Source of the DNA: Thermoproteota archaeon
Lineage (GTDB): Archaea > Korarchaeota > JAOZGF01 > JAOZFZ01
Direction: 5' to 3'
Assembly (NCBI GenBank): GCA_027492035.1
Contig: JAOZFT010000004.1
Location: 310,001 to 374,000 of the forward strand
DNA: 64,000 bases
Shown here piece by piece: positions 29,464 through 38,093 of the stretch; the first letter of the stretch is position 1, and each line of letters begins with the position of its first letter. The notes below the pieces were generated by a model. The model did not search any database. It had not been told where the DNA came from and worked only from the letters and a program-made list of their open reading frames with translations. The position numbers were made by a program, and so were the translations under genes.

Positions 29464-29815
29464 TTACTTCTCTCTCCATTCTTCTCCAAAAAGTTTTTTC
29501 ATACTTTAAAACAGTTTCATATATTTCTAACATGAAACCATTTAAATTTTTCACCAATTCAGCCTCTATTTCAAACTTTTCTTCCCCCACTTTTTTCAAA
29601 AACCCTATAACTAAAACCACTCTCCCCTCCCCTATTTCACCACCCTCTTTTCTTTCCCTCTCTTTACACTCAACTTTGACACAAGCTCCGTTGCTGTAAA
29701 CAAGTAAATAGCCATGTTCCACTTCCTTAATTCTCCCGATCAACAAAATCCTCTCCTTTTTCTTGACCTCTTCCCGGTTTAAAATAAACTCTGTTGCTCC
29801 TTTTGGAAAGCACAT
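29456..29815 (-). CDS. Small OB-fold-like protein heading the PCNA-primase operon
   Basis: 119 residues; family not recognised. Residues 22-85 read as alternating beta strands (ERILLIGRIKEVEHGYLLV, ACVKVECKE, GRVVLVIGFLKKVGEEKFEI), followed by a long helix, the layout of small RPA/Stn1-Ten1-type OB folds. It overlaps PCNA by 8 bp, so translation is coupled and a replication role is likely. ATG 29815 is preceded by AAGGG. OB fold is an inference from pattern only. Confidence 0.75.
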   Translation of the reverse strand: MCFPKGATEFILNREEVKKKERILLIGRIKEVEHGYLLVYSNGACVKVECKERERKEGGEIGEGRVVLVIGFLKKVGEEKFEIEAELVKNLNGFMLEIYETVLKYEKTFWRRMEREVNV

Positions 29816-29845
29816 TTGCTAAACCCTTCAAACAAATTCTAAACT

Positions 29846-29860
29846 AAGGTATTTTTATTT
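29846..29860 (-). promoter_or_regulatory. Promoter of the PCNA-primase operon
   Basis: Minus-strand AAATAAAAATACC resembles a TATA box about 30-40 nt upstream of the ATG at 29815, implying a short leader. A palindrome lies just upstream at 29870-29897. Confidence 0.5.
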
Positions 29861-29869
29861 CTATTTTTG

Positions 29870-29897
29870 AAAATCAGAGGTTTAACCTCCTGATTTT
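29870..29897. promoter_or_regulatory. Palindrome upstream of PCNA-primase operon promoter
   Basis: AAAATCAG/CTGATTTT and AGGTT/AACCT form a nearly perfect dyad with one unpaired C. Position directly upstream of the TATA element suggests a binding site for a dimeric regulator. Confidence 0.5.
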
Positions 29898-30036
29898 ACA
29901 GAATGAAAAGTAAAGGAAAAATTCAAGGAGGTAATTGGAAAAGTAAATTTTTTAAATAAATATCTTCAAAGGTAAGAAGTAGAGTTAAAGGGAAATTAAA
30001 AAAATTCTGTGGAGAAACAGAAAAACGTTGTAAAAT

Positions 30037-30169
30037 GGTGGGGTTAACGGCCATAGAAGCTAAGGAAACACCTGATCCCATTCCGAACTCAGAAGTTAAG
30101 CTTAGCTTCGTTTACTTCGGTACTGCGCTCCGAGAGGGCGTGGGAAAAAGTAAAGCTGTTAACCCCACC
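30037..30169 (+). rRNA. rrf: 5S ribosomal RNA
   Basis: Terminal helix GGTGGGGTTAAC/GTTAACCCCACC, conserved CACCTGATCCCATTCCGAACTC and TACTGCGCTCCGAGAGGGCG-type regions. Slightly long because of the extended helix I. Detached from the 16S-23S operon by about 17 kb and transcribed on the other strand. A T-run follows. Confidence 0.96.
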
Positions 30170-30210
30170 TTTTCCCCTCCTGCTTCCTTCCAAGAAAGGC
30201 TGGTGGCTCA

Positions 30211-31308
30211 ATGTTTCAATTAAATATGGATCAAAACTTCATTTATACAATGATATTCATAATTTTCATGATAATCATGACATTTTATGGCCAGAAAATT
30301 CAGTTACTTATCTGGATAGGTGAGATAGAGAAACAGCTTAGGAAACTTCAGAAACTATCTGAAGAAAGCAAGGAAAAACTTGCTGAGGCGCTTTCTAAAT
30401 ACGGAAGAACAAAAAAGGATTTACTGAAAGACATAGAAAAGTTCACAAAATTTTTCATAATCTCCCCCGTGGACTTAGACCCTGCAGGGGTGCTTAAAAG
30501 ACTTGAACATTTACTGGATGTAAGTAAAACTAAAATGGAGGAATATGTCCATATATTAGCCCCGAAAGCAGATGAAGTCCACAGTGACAATTATGAGAAC
30601 ATGTTCGAAGCATGTGCTGCATTGGATTACATCTACAGAATTGTTAGGCATTACCTAATTCTTGGCAAAAAAACCCAAAGCACAATAGTTATAATGCAAA
30701 TCCATATGCAACTTCCACAAATAATGGAAATAGCTAACTCCTACTTTAAAGCTTTAGATTCATTCTCTAAAGGGTTGCCTATAGGGGATGGGATAGGTCC
30801 CTTAGTGGCTTTCCACTTGGCACGTGGATACCCCTACAGAGAAATAGTTGAGGATACAGTAGTTTATGACGCTGCATTTAAGGATAGAAAGCTGTTTGTA
30901 ATTAAGGCTAAAGGTCCAGGGGGGAATGTTGGTAAGCCTGGAGAAGCAGTGAAAAAATTAATTAATGAATTTAAGAAAAAGATAAGTAGAGTTGTTATAA
31001 TTGATGCTGCAGCTAAACTGGAAGGCGAAACAACAGGAGAAATAGCTGAAGGGGTAGGAGCAGCTATAGGGGACCCAGGCCCTGAAAAATACAAAATAGA
31101 GGAATCAATTCGTAAATACAATATACCAATCGACGCTTTAATAATTAAACAGTCTCTCCCTGACGCCATCACAACCATGAAGAAAGAAATAGCTGAAACA
31201 GCTAAAAAGGTCGTTGACAAAGTGAAAGACATAATTCTCTCCAGAACAAAGGAAGGAAATATAGTACTTGTGATAGGGGTAGGTAACACAATCGGAATTG
31301 GGCAATGA
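30211..31308 (+). CDS. DUF1512 family membrane-anchored protein
   Basis: 365 residues. One N-terminal TM helix (about 10-30, TMIFIIFMIIMTFYG), a helical region, then a soluble alpha/beta part with glycine-rich motifs (GDGIGPLVAFHLARGYPY, AKGPGGNVGKPGEAV, GAAIGDPGPEKYKI) and a final LVIGVGNTIGIGQ. Matches the archaeal DUF1512 family of unknown function. 41 bp after 5S rRNA. Confidence 0.88.
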   Translation: MFQLNMDQNFIYTMIFIIFMIIMTFYGQKIQLLIWIGEIEKQLRKLQKLSEESKEKLAEALSKYGRTKKDLLKDIEKFTKFFIISPVDLDPAGVLKRLEHLLDVSKTKMEEYVHILAPKADEVHSDNYENMFEACAALDYIYRIVRHYLILGKKTQSTIVIMQIHMQLPQIMEIANSYFKALDSFSKGLPIGDGIGPLVAFHLARGYPYREIVEDTVVYDAAFKDRKLFVIKAKGPGGNVGKPGEAVKKLINEFKKKISRVVIIDAAAKLEGETTGEIAEGVGAAIGDPGPEKYKIEESIRKYNIPIDALIIKQSLPDAITTMKKEIAETAKKVVDKVKDIILSRTKEGNIVLVIGVGNTIGIGQ

Positions 31309-31330
31309 ACCCTTTTTAAAGCGCAAATAG

Positions 31331-31711
31331 GTGGTTGAAATTTCTAAACAAAAACAAAAAATTATGAATTCATTGTTTATAATGTTAATTCTAATCTTTA
31401 TTTTACTTCTCCTCATTCCCTTCCCTAAATTAGGGAATTTAGAGACCGGTCAGTTACAGTCCTTCCTTCTCCTATCAATTATGCTTCTTTTTTCATTTCT
31501 CTTTGTTTACCAAACCATGAATCCATTCAGGAGGAATAAAGAGAAAGAAAAAACAGTTTCCACCTTAAAATGCGTAAATTGCAAATACACTGAACAAACA
31601 GAGTTTGTTGAGGGGCAATACATAGGTGAAATCGTTAAAAAGTGCCCTAAATGCGGAGGCGACGTCATGGTTCAACTGATTTATGTCGAAACAGGAGAGA
31701 AAAAAAGGTAA
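31331..31711 (+). CDS. Membrane protein with C-terminal zinc ribbon
   Basis: 126 residues. Two TM helices (about 12-30 and 43-62) and a cytoplasmic-looking zinc ribbon, CVNCKYTEQ...CPKCGGDV. GTG 31331 or ATG 31364 could be the start. Same strand and 22 bp after DUF1512, so probably cotranscribed. Function unknown. Confidence 0.8.
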   Translation: MVEISKQKQKIMNSLFIMLILIFILLLLIPFPKLGNLETGQLQSFLLLSIMLLFSFLFVYQTMNPFRRNKEKEKTVSTLKCVNCKYTEQTEFVEGQYIGEIVKKCPKCGGDVMVQLIYVETGEKKR

Positions 31712-31721
31712 CATAATTTCT

Positions 31722-32609
31722 TTAAATAAATCTTACACAGCCTTGTTTAGTAACCATTATTGTTGTTTCCCTTTGAGCCACCACCCCCTTCCCGGCTTCA
31801 ACTAACACACCATATCTCTCAACAGCCCCCCTTTTAACAAGGTCCTTCAACACTAAATCAAGGAGCTGAGGCTCAAACTCTTTCTCTAACCAACGGAGAG
31901 CAAAAGGTAAAAAATTGTAACTTGAACGTATATAGTTCAAAACTTTTTCCTCCAATTTACTCCTTGGTTCCATCTTCTTCACCAATCTAAAAATTAAATA
32001 TTTACGAGTTTCTTTCACATATCCTTTACCCACAGTGGCGAAGGGCTCAATCGCATAAACCTCGTTTTCCTTTAATCGGTGAGAAAAAAAGGTTTTAACA
32101 TTAGGTATACTTTTTCCGCCATGAAGAGAGTATCTTTTCAGTAAATGGCCGCTCAAGTTCTGAACAGGCTTAAACCCTTTACTCTTAATTGTTTCTTCAA
32201 TCACCTCCCCAATTTTTCCACTCCGAACTTTAGCCTTAACCGTATCAACAGCTTTTTCAAGAGCTAAAGATGCAGCTTCGACAAGTTCCTTTAAATTGGA
32301 GTTAAAATTAAAGGTCCATGCTGAATCAATTATGTATCCATTAACGTGGGCTCCAATGTCTACTTTCACCACATCCCTTGGTTTAATAACGGTTTCGTCA
32401 TTTAGTGAGGGGGAATAATGGGCAGCGACTTCGTTTATTGAAATATTTACTGGAAAAGCAGGTTTCCCCCCTTCCTCAATGATCTTCTGTTCAATTCTTT
32501 CTGCAATGTCCAAAATCCTTGTGTTAGGCTTAATGTTTCTTTTTTCTTCTTCCAGAGAAACCTTAATTATCCTCGCAGCTTCTTTGTAATACCTTATCTT
32601 TTCAAGCAT
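31722..32609 (-). CDS. map: Methionine aminopeptidase, type II
   Basis: About 295 residues. Removes N-terminal Met. All metal ligands are visible: Asp pair in KVDIGAHVNGYIIDSAWT, His in NLSGHLLKRY, Glu in AIEPFATVG and VAQRETTIMV. The insert between them (about 60 residues, LEEKVLNYIRSSY...) defines type II. Convergent with the DUF1512 pair. Confidence 0.97.
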   Translation of the reverse strand: MLEKIRYYKEAARIIKVSLEEEKRNIKPNTRILDIAERIEQKIIEEGGKPAFPVNISINEVAAHYSPSLNDETVIKPRDVVKVDIGAHVNGYIIDSAWTFNFNSNLKELVEAASLALEKAVDTVKAKVRSGKIGEVIEETIKSKGFKPVQNLSGHLLKRYSLHGGKSIPNVKTFFSHRLKENEVYAIEPFATVGKGYVKETRKYLIFRLVKKMEPRSKLEEKVLNYIRSSYNFLPFALRWLEKEFEPQLLDLVLKDLVKRGAVERYGVLVEAGKGVVAQRETTIMVTKQGCVRFI

Positions 32610-32850
32610 CACTTCCTCACCGGCTCCAAGGAATACTAAAAAAAGTTTTTTAAGGAGGAGAAACTAAAAATTTATTAAATAGAATTCATTTTCTCCCTAA
32701 TAAAAGGAGTTTTTAAAAAGTTTGGAATCATGTAAAAACGTTTGGAAATTCTTTAAAATGTTTTGGAAGGAGCAGAAATTTCTCTCCTTTACTAACTTTT
32801 CCAACTTTCCGTTTAAGTTGTTTTTACAGTGAACAGGATAGTGGCGTGCG

Positions 32851-33342
32851 TTGAAAAAAACTAAAAACGAAGAAATTGAGGAGTTGCTTGAGTTCCTTCA
32901 GGAACTAAGGGAAGAAATAGTTGGGAAACAAGTTGTAATGGTAGTGGAAGGTAAAAAGGATAAGTTGTCTTTTGAAGAGATAGGGTTTAAAGGAACCTAT
33001 CTATTAACAAACGGCTCCTTCCACCGAACCAATTACCTCATGGAAAAGTACATAGAGAAGGGGTTCTCTTTCCTCATCCTTTCAGACTTTGATGAAGAGG
33101 GGGAGAAAATAAAAGAGGAAGTGATCAATTACATTGATTCCAGAGCTGAAGTAAGATTAGACCTGAGAAGAAAACTTAAGAAAGTAATTTTAAACGCAAA
33201 GGCTCCCTGTACAATAGAGTCCCTCTCCAACTGGTTAATTAAAAGAAGGGTTGGTGGAAGAAGCGAAGGAGGTAAAGGAACAAATAAAGGTGATGTTTAT
33301 GAACGAGTCATTTTCTACGGTGAAGTATGTAGCCAAATTTAA
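32851..33342 (+). CDS. Small Toprim-domain protein (RNase M5-like)
   Basis: 163 residues. Toprim fold: VVMVVEGKKDKLS with catalytic Glu, then FLILSDFDEEGEKI with the DxD. Related to archaeal stand-alone Toprim proteins/RNase M5; substrate unknown. Start TTG 32851 is the only one available, since an in-frame stop lies 12 nt upstream. It overlaps the start of dnaG by 44 bp in another frame, so the two are probably coupled. Confidence 0.82.
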   Translation: MKKTKNEEIEELLEFLQELREEIVGKQVVMVVEGKKDKLSFEEIGFKGTYLLTNGSFHRTNYLMEKYIEKGFSFLILSDFDEEGEKIKEEVINYIDSRAEVRLDLRRKLKKVILNAKAPCTIESLSNWLIKRRVGGRSEGGKGTNKGDVYERVIFYGEVCSQI

Positions 33343-34489
33343 CCTTAACGTTAACGGTGTAGTTGAAAAACCAGACGTTGTAGGAGCTATTTTTGGACAG
33401 CTTGAAGGGTTCCTAGGTAGGGAATTAGACTTAAGAGAGCTTCAAAGAACAGGAAGAATAGGCAGAATCGATGTTTTCCTACAGTCGAAAGGAGGAAAAA
33501 CGAAAGGAACAATAGTTATACCCTCAAGTCTGGGAAAAACAGAAACAGCTATAATTGCAGCTGCAGTTGAAATGGTGGACAAAATAGGTCCATGTCTGGC
33601 TCAAATAAAACTTGAAGAAATAGTGGATGTGAGGCAAGAAAAGAAGAACCTAATCAAAAAAAGAGCAATAGAAATTCTTGAACAATGGGAGAAAAAGGAA
33701 AAGGTGAAAATTGAAAATTTACTTCAAGAAATAGAGGACTCAATAAGGACACGTGAAATAATTTCTTATGGACCTGAAAAACTCCCTGCAGGACCAGACA
33801 TAGAAAACTCGAACGAAATAATAGTGGTTGAAGGAAGAGCAGACGTAATAAACCTTCTTAAACACGGGATAAGGAACACTGTAGCAGTGGAAGGAACAAG
33901 TATACCGAAAACGGTTCAAGAAATCACTAAGAGGAAGAGAACAACTGCTTTTCTCGATGGAGATAGAGGAGGAGAACTTATACTGAAAGAACTTCTTCAA
34001 GTGGCAAGTGTAGACTACGTAGCTTTCGCTCCTCCAGGAAAAATGGTTGAAGAATTATCAGAGAAAGAAATAATTTCATGTTTGAAAAACAGGATCCCAA
34101 TTGACCAGTACCTAAAACAAAAGGGGAAGACTCAGCTTAAAGCCTTAACAGAGAAACGTTTTAAAGGAGGCAAACCTACACATTTAAATAAATTAATAGA
34201 GAAGACAGTGGGAACCTTTAAACTCTTCTGTTTAAATAAAAACTTCCACATTTTAAAAGAAATCCCTATAGAACCTGATGAAATAGAGAAAGCTGTAAAT
34301 GAAACAAAACCAGCAGCAATATTTATCGACGGAATAATTACCCAAAGATTAGTTAATTTAGCGGCGCAAAACAGTGTAAAACTTGTTGCAGGGGTCAAGA
34401 AAGGGGACTTAACAAAAATCCCCTACCCCCTAAAAATATACACCTTTGATGAAATAGTGTCAAGAAATTTAGACCTAAAACTTGAGTGA
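33299..34489 (+). CDS. dnaG: DnaG-like Toprim protein (archaeal DnaG)
   Basis: About 396 residues. In archaea DnaG associates with the exosome and has primase activity in vitro. N-terminal VKYVAKFNLNVNGVVEKPDV, GAIFGQLEGFLG; Toprim motifs EIIVVEGRADVINLLKHGI and TTAFLDGDRGG. Start ATG 33299 with AAAGGTG about 6 nt upstream; the frame opens earlier within the small Toprim gene. Followed by Pelota. Confidence 0.95.
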   Translation: MNESFSTVKYVAKFNLNVNGVVEKPDVVGAIFGQLEGFLGRELDLRELQRTGRIGRIDVFLQSKGGKTKGTIVIPSSLGKTETAIIAAAVEMVDKIGPCLAQIKLEEIVDVRQEKKNLIKKRAIEILEQWEKKEKVKIENLLQEIEDSIRTREIISYGPEKLPAGPDIENSNEIIVVEGRADVINLLKHGIRNTVAVEGTSIPKTVQEITKRKRTTAFLDGDRGGELILKELLQVASVDYVAFAPPGKMVEELSEKEIISCLKNRIPIDQYLKQKGKTQLKALTEKRFKGGKPTHLNKLIEKTVGTFKLFCLNKNFHILKEIPIEPDEIEKAVNETKPAAIFIDGIITQRLVNLAAQNSVKLVAGVKKGDLTKIPYPLKIYTFDEIVSRNLDLKLE

Positions 34490-34513
34490 CAACCAAAAAA
34501 ATGAAGTAAGCCA

Positions 34514-35596
34514 GTGTCCCACTTGAAAATAATCAGCTTCGACGAAAAAGGGGGAGAAGTCACACTTAAACCTGAAACTTTAGAAGATTTTTTTCACTTG
34601 TATTTCATAATAGAGAAAGAGGACTTAGTAAGAGCTGAAACAAAAAGGAAAATTTCCCTAAACAAGGAAATTCAAAGGAAACCACAAACAAAAATAGTAT
34701 CCACAACTTTGTCGGTGAAAGTAGAAACAGTGGAATACCACGAATACATGAAAAGTTTAAGAATTAAAGGAAGGGTTGTTGAGGACCCGCAAAACCTGGG
34801 AATCAAGGGAGCCTACCACACTTTAAACCTTAAACTACATAAACCCTTAACGCTGAAAAAGAAGAAATGGTTCAATTACCAAATTGAAAGACTTAGGAAA
34901 GCTGAAAAAGAAACATTGGAGCAACCAATAATTATTTCAGTTGCTGACATGGACCAGTGCAACATAGGAATCCTAACAGGGAAAGGAATAAACCGGGTTT
35001 CAACAATTTATTCCCATCTTTCTCACAACAAAATGAACAAAGAAAGAGTAAGTGAAAAAAGGAAATACTTTTCAGAAATAAAGAAGGAAATAATGAAATT
35101 AATAAGTTCACATGACACTGAAAAAGTAGTAGTAGCTGGCCCCGGATTCGTTAAAGAGGAGTTAGCCTTCTACCTCAAAAAAGAAATCAAGGAAGTAAAG
35201 GTTTGGGTTTACTCAACAACCTCAGCAACCACTGCAGCCTTCCAAGAAATCCTTAAATCAAACTATTTACAAAAAATATTTAAAGAAATGAAAGTTTTTG
35301 AAGAAAACAAAGAAGTTCAGGAATTCCTGAAAGAACTGGTTAAAAGGGAAAAGAAAGTAACTTACGGGTTAAAACAAGTTAAAGAGGCAGCAAACCTGGG
35401 GGCAGTCAAGAAAATCCTTGTTTCAGAAACAATGTTTAGGAAGGGGGGGTTTGACTTCAGAGAAGAAATCGAAACATTAATTGAAAAAGTTGAGAAGAAA
35501 GGAGGTAAAGTTGTGATTATTAGTGAGGGACATGAAGCCTCAAACTACCTTAAAAGCCTGGGAGGAATAGCTGCTTTTCTCAGGTTTCCCGTCTAA
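34514..35596 (+). CDS. pelA: Ribosome rescue factor Pelota
   Basis: 360 residues. With aEF1A/ABCE1, Pelota splits stalled ribosomes. N-terminal Sm-like domain (IISFDEKGGEVTLKPETLEDFFHLYFII), middle KVVVAGPGFVKEE, C-terminal KGGKVVIISEGHEA...LGGIAAFLRFP. Lacks the GGQ of aRF1, as expected. GTG 34514 or TTG 34523 could be the start; TTG gives the common MKIISFDE-like N-terminus. Confidence 0.96.
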   Translation: MSHLKIISFDEKGGEVTLKPETLEDFFHLYFIIEKEDLVRAETKRKISLNKEIQRKPQTKIVSTTLSVKVETVEYHEYMKSLRIKGRVVEDPQNLGIKGAYHTLNLKLHKPLTLKKKKWFNYQIERLRKAEKETLEQPIIISVADMDQCNIGILTGKGINRVSTIYSHLSHNKMNKERVSEKRKYFSEIKKEIMKLISSHDTEKVVVAGPGFVKEELAFYLKKEIKEVKVWVYSTTSATTAAFQEILKSNYLQKIFKEMKVFEENKEVQEFLKELVKREKKVTYGLKQVKEAANLGAVKKILVSETMFRKGGFDFREEIETLIEKVEKKGGKVVIISEGHEASNYLKSLGGIAAFLRFPV

Positions 35597-35602
35597 AATT
35601 CC

Positions 35603-36616
35603 CTAGAGAGGCTCAGCTAAGTAAATTCCATCCTTATTAGTTAAAACCCTAACCCTTATTTTCTCCCCTACCTCTGCTTCACAATTAACCACACTTACAA
35701 CCCTACCTTTCCCGACAGCTATTACTTCCCCTCTAACCCAGCCAGGCCCTACAACTTCCACACTAACTTTTTCAAACCTTTTGAAAACAATAGGGACCCT
35801 CCATTTAGTTTTATGTATCCCAAAATCCTCTCTTCTCAAAACAAGTTTAGCCCCATATTTTTTTTCAAGAGTTCTTAAAACACGATAAAACTTAAACCAG
35901 CTCCAGGGTTTAACACCTTTAACTTTCCTCCCTAACTTATAAACCTCATACTTCTGAATACCTAACCCTGGCCACTTCTTTCCAGCCCCAACCTTTAAAG
36001 CATACTCTATTACCCTTTCTATTTCTGGATCATTTAATCCAGGAACCCAAACTGGTGCAATCAATAAATCAATTCCACTTTTAACTACTTCTTCAGCTAA
36101 ATCAAGAACTTTTCTTAAGTTGTAAACCTTGCTCCCCACCATCTTCTTGGCTAAATCCTCATTTAAGGAATCAATTGAAAGGTTCAGCCTGGACAAGCCA
36201 CTTTTATCTAGTTCCTCTACCTCGTCAACTTTAATTAATGTTCCACGGGTCTGGGCTGAAATAACCTTTACACCATCTATTCTGCTTATGTCCTTGATAA
36301 GTTTCTTTATTTCAGAGTAAAGAAATGGTTCTCCTGCACCGTCAATATGAACCTCTACATCCTCAACTCCTTTACACTTAACTACTTCCTCCACACCCTG
36401 AACCAAATACTCCCTATCAACCTCATAAATAGTTTGTCTAGTTTTTGAGAAGGGGCCTTCATCCACTGAACAAAATACACAGTTAAAAACACATCCAGAT
36501 CTAGGCCTCACTTGAATAAGGTTAGTTCCCCTATCTATTACACCAAAAGCTATTGCCCCATACAGAGGCACTCCATCTTCTTCCCTCACTCTGAAAAAGA
36601 ACCTTTTCTCCTTCAT
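35603..36616 (-). CDS. Radical SAM protein with C-terminal TRAM-like domain (COG2100 type)
   Basis: 337 residues. Cluster motif SGCVFNCVFCSVDEG (CxxxCxxC), GAGEPFLYSEI, TIM-barrel half, and a C-terminal beta-barrel (VEVVGPGWVRGEVIAVGKGRVV...GEKIRVRVLTNKDGIYLAEP) resembling a TRAM RNA-binding domain. An RNA-modifying role is a fair inference, but the reaction is unknown. Convergent with Pelota, 6 bp apart. Confidence 0.88.
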   Translation of the reverse strand: MKEKRFFFRVREEDGVPLYGAIAFGVIDRGTNLIQVRPRSGCVFNCVFCSVDEGPFSKTRQTIYEVDREYLVQGVEEVVKCKGVEDVEVHIDGAGEPFLYSEIKKLIKDISRIDGVKVISAQTRGTLIKVDEVEELDKSGLSRLNLSIDSLNEDLAKKMVGSKVYNLRKVLDLAEEVVKSGIDLLIAPVWVPGLNDPEIERVIEYALKVGAGKKWPGLGIQKYEVYKLGRKVKGVKPWSWFKFYRVLRTLEKKYGAKLVLRREDFGIHKTKWRVPIVFKRFEKVSVEVVGPGWVRGEVIAVGKGRVVSVVNCEAEVGEKIRVRVLTNKDGIYLAEPL

Positions 36617-36812
36617 CCCTCACCTTACCAACAAAACTTTCTACAAAGAAGGAAAAAAATGAAACAATTCCTTTCTGCAACACTAAACTTCCTTAAAAAT
36701 TAAAAATAAACATAAAATTGAAAAATCATTTTTTTCTAAAATGTTAAAGAACTTCAAAAACTCTTTTTACGAACAGGTATTTTAACCTTTTCAAACGGTT
36801 GGCTGCAGAGAA

Positions 36813-37625
36813 ATGATGTGTTCAATCTGCAAAAGAAGAAAAGCTGAAACAAAAATAAAATATTCAAACCTTCACTTATGTCCAGTTTGTTTCCGAAAAC
36901 TTATCGAGAAAAGAGCTAGGGAAACAATCAATAAATCAGAAAAACTGGAAAGAACAGACAAAATAAAACTGCTTCTACACCCAACAAAAAAGGCGCAAGC
37001 CCTACTCCGCTTAATCACTCCAATAGAGAAAAGATACTATAGGCAGTTTCCTCAACAAAAAATAGGGCAGAAAATAAAAGTGGATTTCATTTTCTTCACC
37101 AACCTAAGAAAAACAGATGGTCTTACCCAGAAAAAGATTTTTAATGAAGTGAAAAATTTTTGTTTAAGTGAAGGGTTAGAAATAAATTTACATTACAAAA
37201 AGAAACCAGTAAACCGGAAGAGTTTAAGGAAAAAGGTTATGGAGGTAAGTGAAGAAATAACTAGGGGCCCTAAAGAAAAACTGATGCTTCCCATAAACTT
37301 AGACGATGTAATTACAGACTTCCTATACTCTGCCTTTACCAACTCGGAAGAACCCTTTAAAACAACACTTGAAACATTAAAAATGGAAAAAATCATTCAT
37401 CCCATGTTGAAGATACCGGATGAAGAAATAGAGCAATACCTAAAAACACTCAACATAGAAACAGGGAAAGAATTAGAAACAGACAAGTTAACACAGAAAA
37501 TAAAGGACATAATAAATTATTTAGAGAAAGAAAAACCCGGAACAAAATTTTTAACCCTGAAAACACTGCAAGAAACATTTCTAAACCAGGAAAAGGGAAG
37601 AAACAAGGGAAGTAACAAAGATTAA
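36813..37625 (+). CDS. TtuA/Ncs6-like protein with degenerate PP-loop
   Basis: 270 residues. N-terminal zinc motif CSICKRRKAET...LCPVCF as in TtuA/Ncs6 tRNA thiolases, and PINLDDVITDFLYSAF corresponds to their GHNLDDE-type segment. The ATP-binding PP-loop SGGxDS is absent; the equivalent stretch reads VDFIFFTNLRKTDGL. So it resembles the inactive partner type (Ncs2/CTU2) rather than an active thiolase. Its C-terminal quarter is lysine-rich and unlike the family. Just upstream of the SRP RNA. Assignment is tentative. Confidence 0.6.
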   Translation: MMCSICKRRKAETKIKYSNLHLCPVCFRKLIEKRARETINKSEKLERTDKIKLLLHPTKKAQALLRLITPIEKRYYRQFPQQKIGQKIKVDFIFFTNLRKTDGLTQKKIFNEVKNFCLSEGLEINLHYKKKPVNRKSLRKKVMEVSEEITRGPKEKLMLPINLDDVITDFLYSAFTNSEEPFKTTLETLKMEKIIHPMLKIPDEEIEQYLKTLNIETGKELETDKLTQKIKDIINYLEKEKPGTKFLTLKTLQETFLNQEKGRNKGSNKD

Positions 37626-37635
37626 ATGGAAAAAA

Positions 37636-37645
37636 TTTATAAAAA
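37636..37645 (+). promoter_or_regulatory. SRP RNA promoter (TATA box)
   Basis: TTTATAAAAA about 27 nt before the predicted SRP RNA 5' end. Confidence 0.7.
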
Positions 37646-37664
37646 GGGGAAGGAATGAATAGAA

Positions 37665-37994
37665 AAGGGTGGAGAGACAGGGGATAGGTAGGGGGCTCGG
37701 GGTCCCCTGAACCGTAAACCCTCGAAACGACGGGCCGAATGCTGCTGCGGTGAATCCTTCGCCTGTACAAAGCATCAGCTTAGGAGAAATGAAAACAGTC
37801 ACCCTTGGGGGCAGCGGAGCTAACCCAGTTTCCGGAGGGAAACAAAAGGGTTAGTTGAGCTGAGGGGAAAAAGCCAGGCCTGGAAAGGAGCAACTTAAAC
37901 CCTCTAACGCTGCCGCTCAAGGGAGAGGCTGCAGATCTCCAAGTTGATGCCGAGTGCAGCTGAAGGTTTTGCTGCAGTAGAATCCCCTGCTCCA
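37665..37994 (+). ncRNA. ffs: Signal recognition particle (7S) RNA
   Basis: RNA core of SRP. Helix 8 has the conserved GCCAGGCCTGGAAAGGAGCA SRP54-binding element near 37873. Both ends pair: CAGGGG near the 5' end with CCCCTG near the 3' end, and the Alu-domain sequence lies at the 5' side. Ends are estimated from the TATA box and the tRNA start. tRNA-Ser(GCU) follows within a few bases, so they are probably one transcript, as known for 7S RNA in several methanogens. Confidence 0.93.
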
Positions 37995-37997
37995 AAA

Positions 37998-38082
37998 GCC
38001 GGGGTACTCCAGCCAGGTAGGAGGCGGGCCTGCTAAGCCCGTGGCTCTTGGAGCCTCGTGGGTTCAAATCCCACCCCCGGCG
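37998..38082 (+). tRNA. tRNA-Ser(GCU)
   Basis: Acceptor GCCGGGG/CCCCGGC, G73, anticodon arm CGGGC-CTGCTAA-GCCCG, long variable arm. No intron. Same sequence as tRNA-Ser(GGA) at 859 except in the anticodon loop. Confidence 0.97.
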
Positions 38083-38093
38083 TAAACTGCTTC

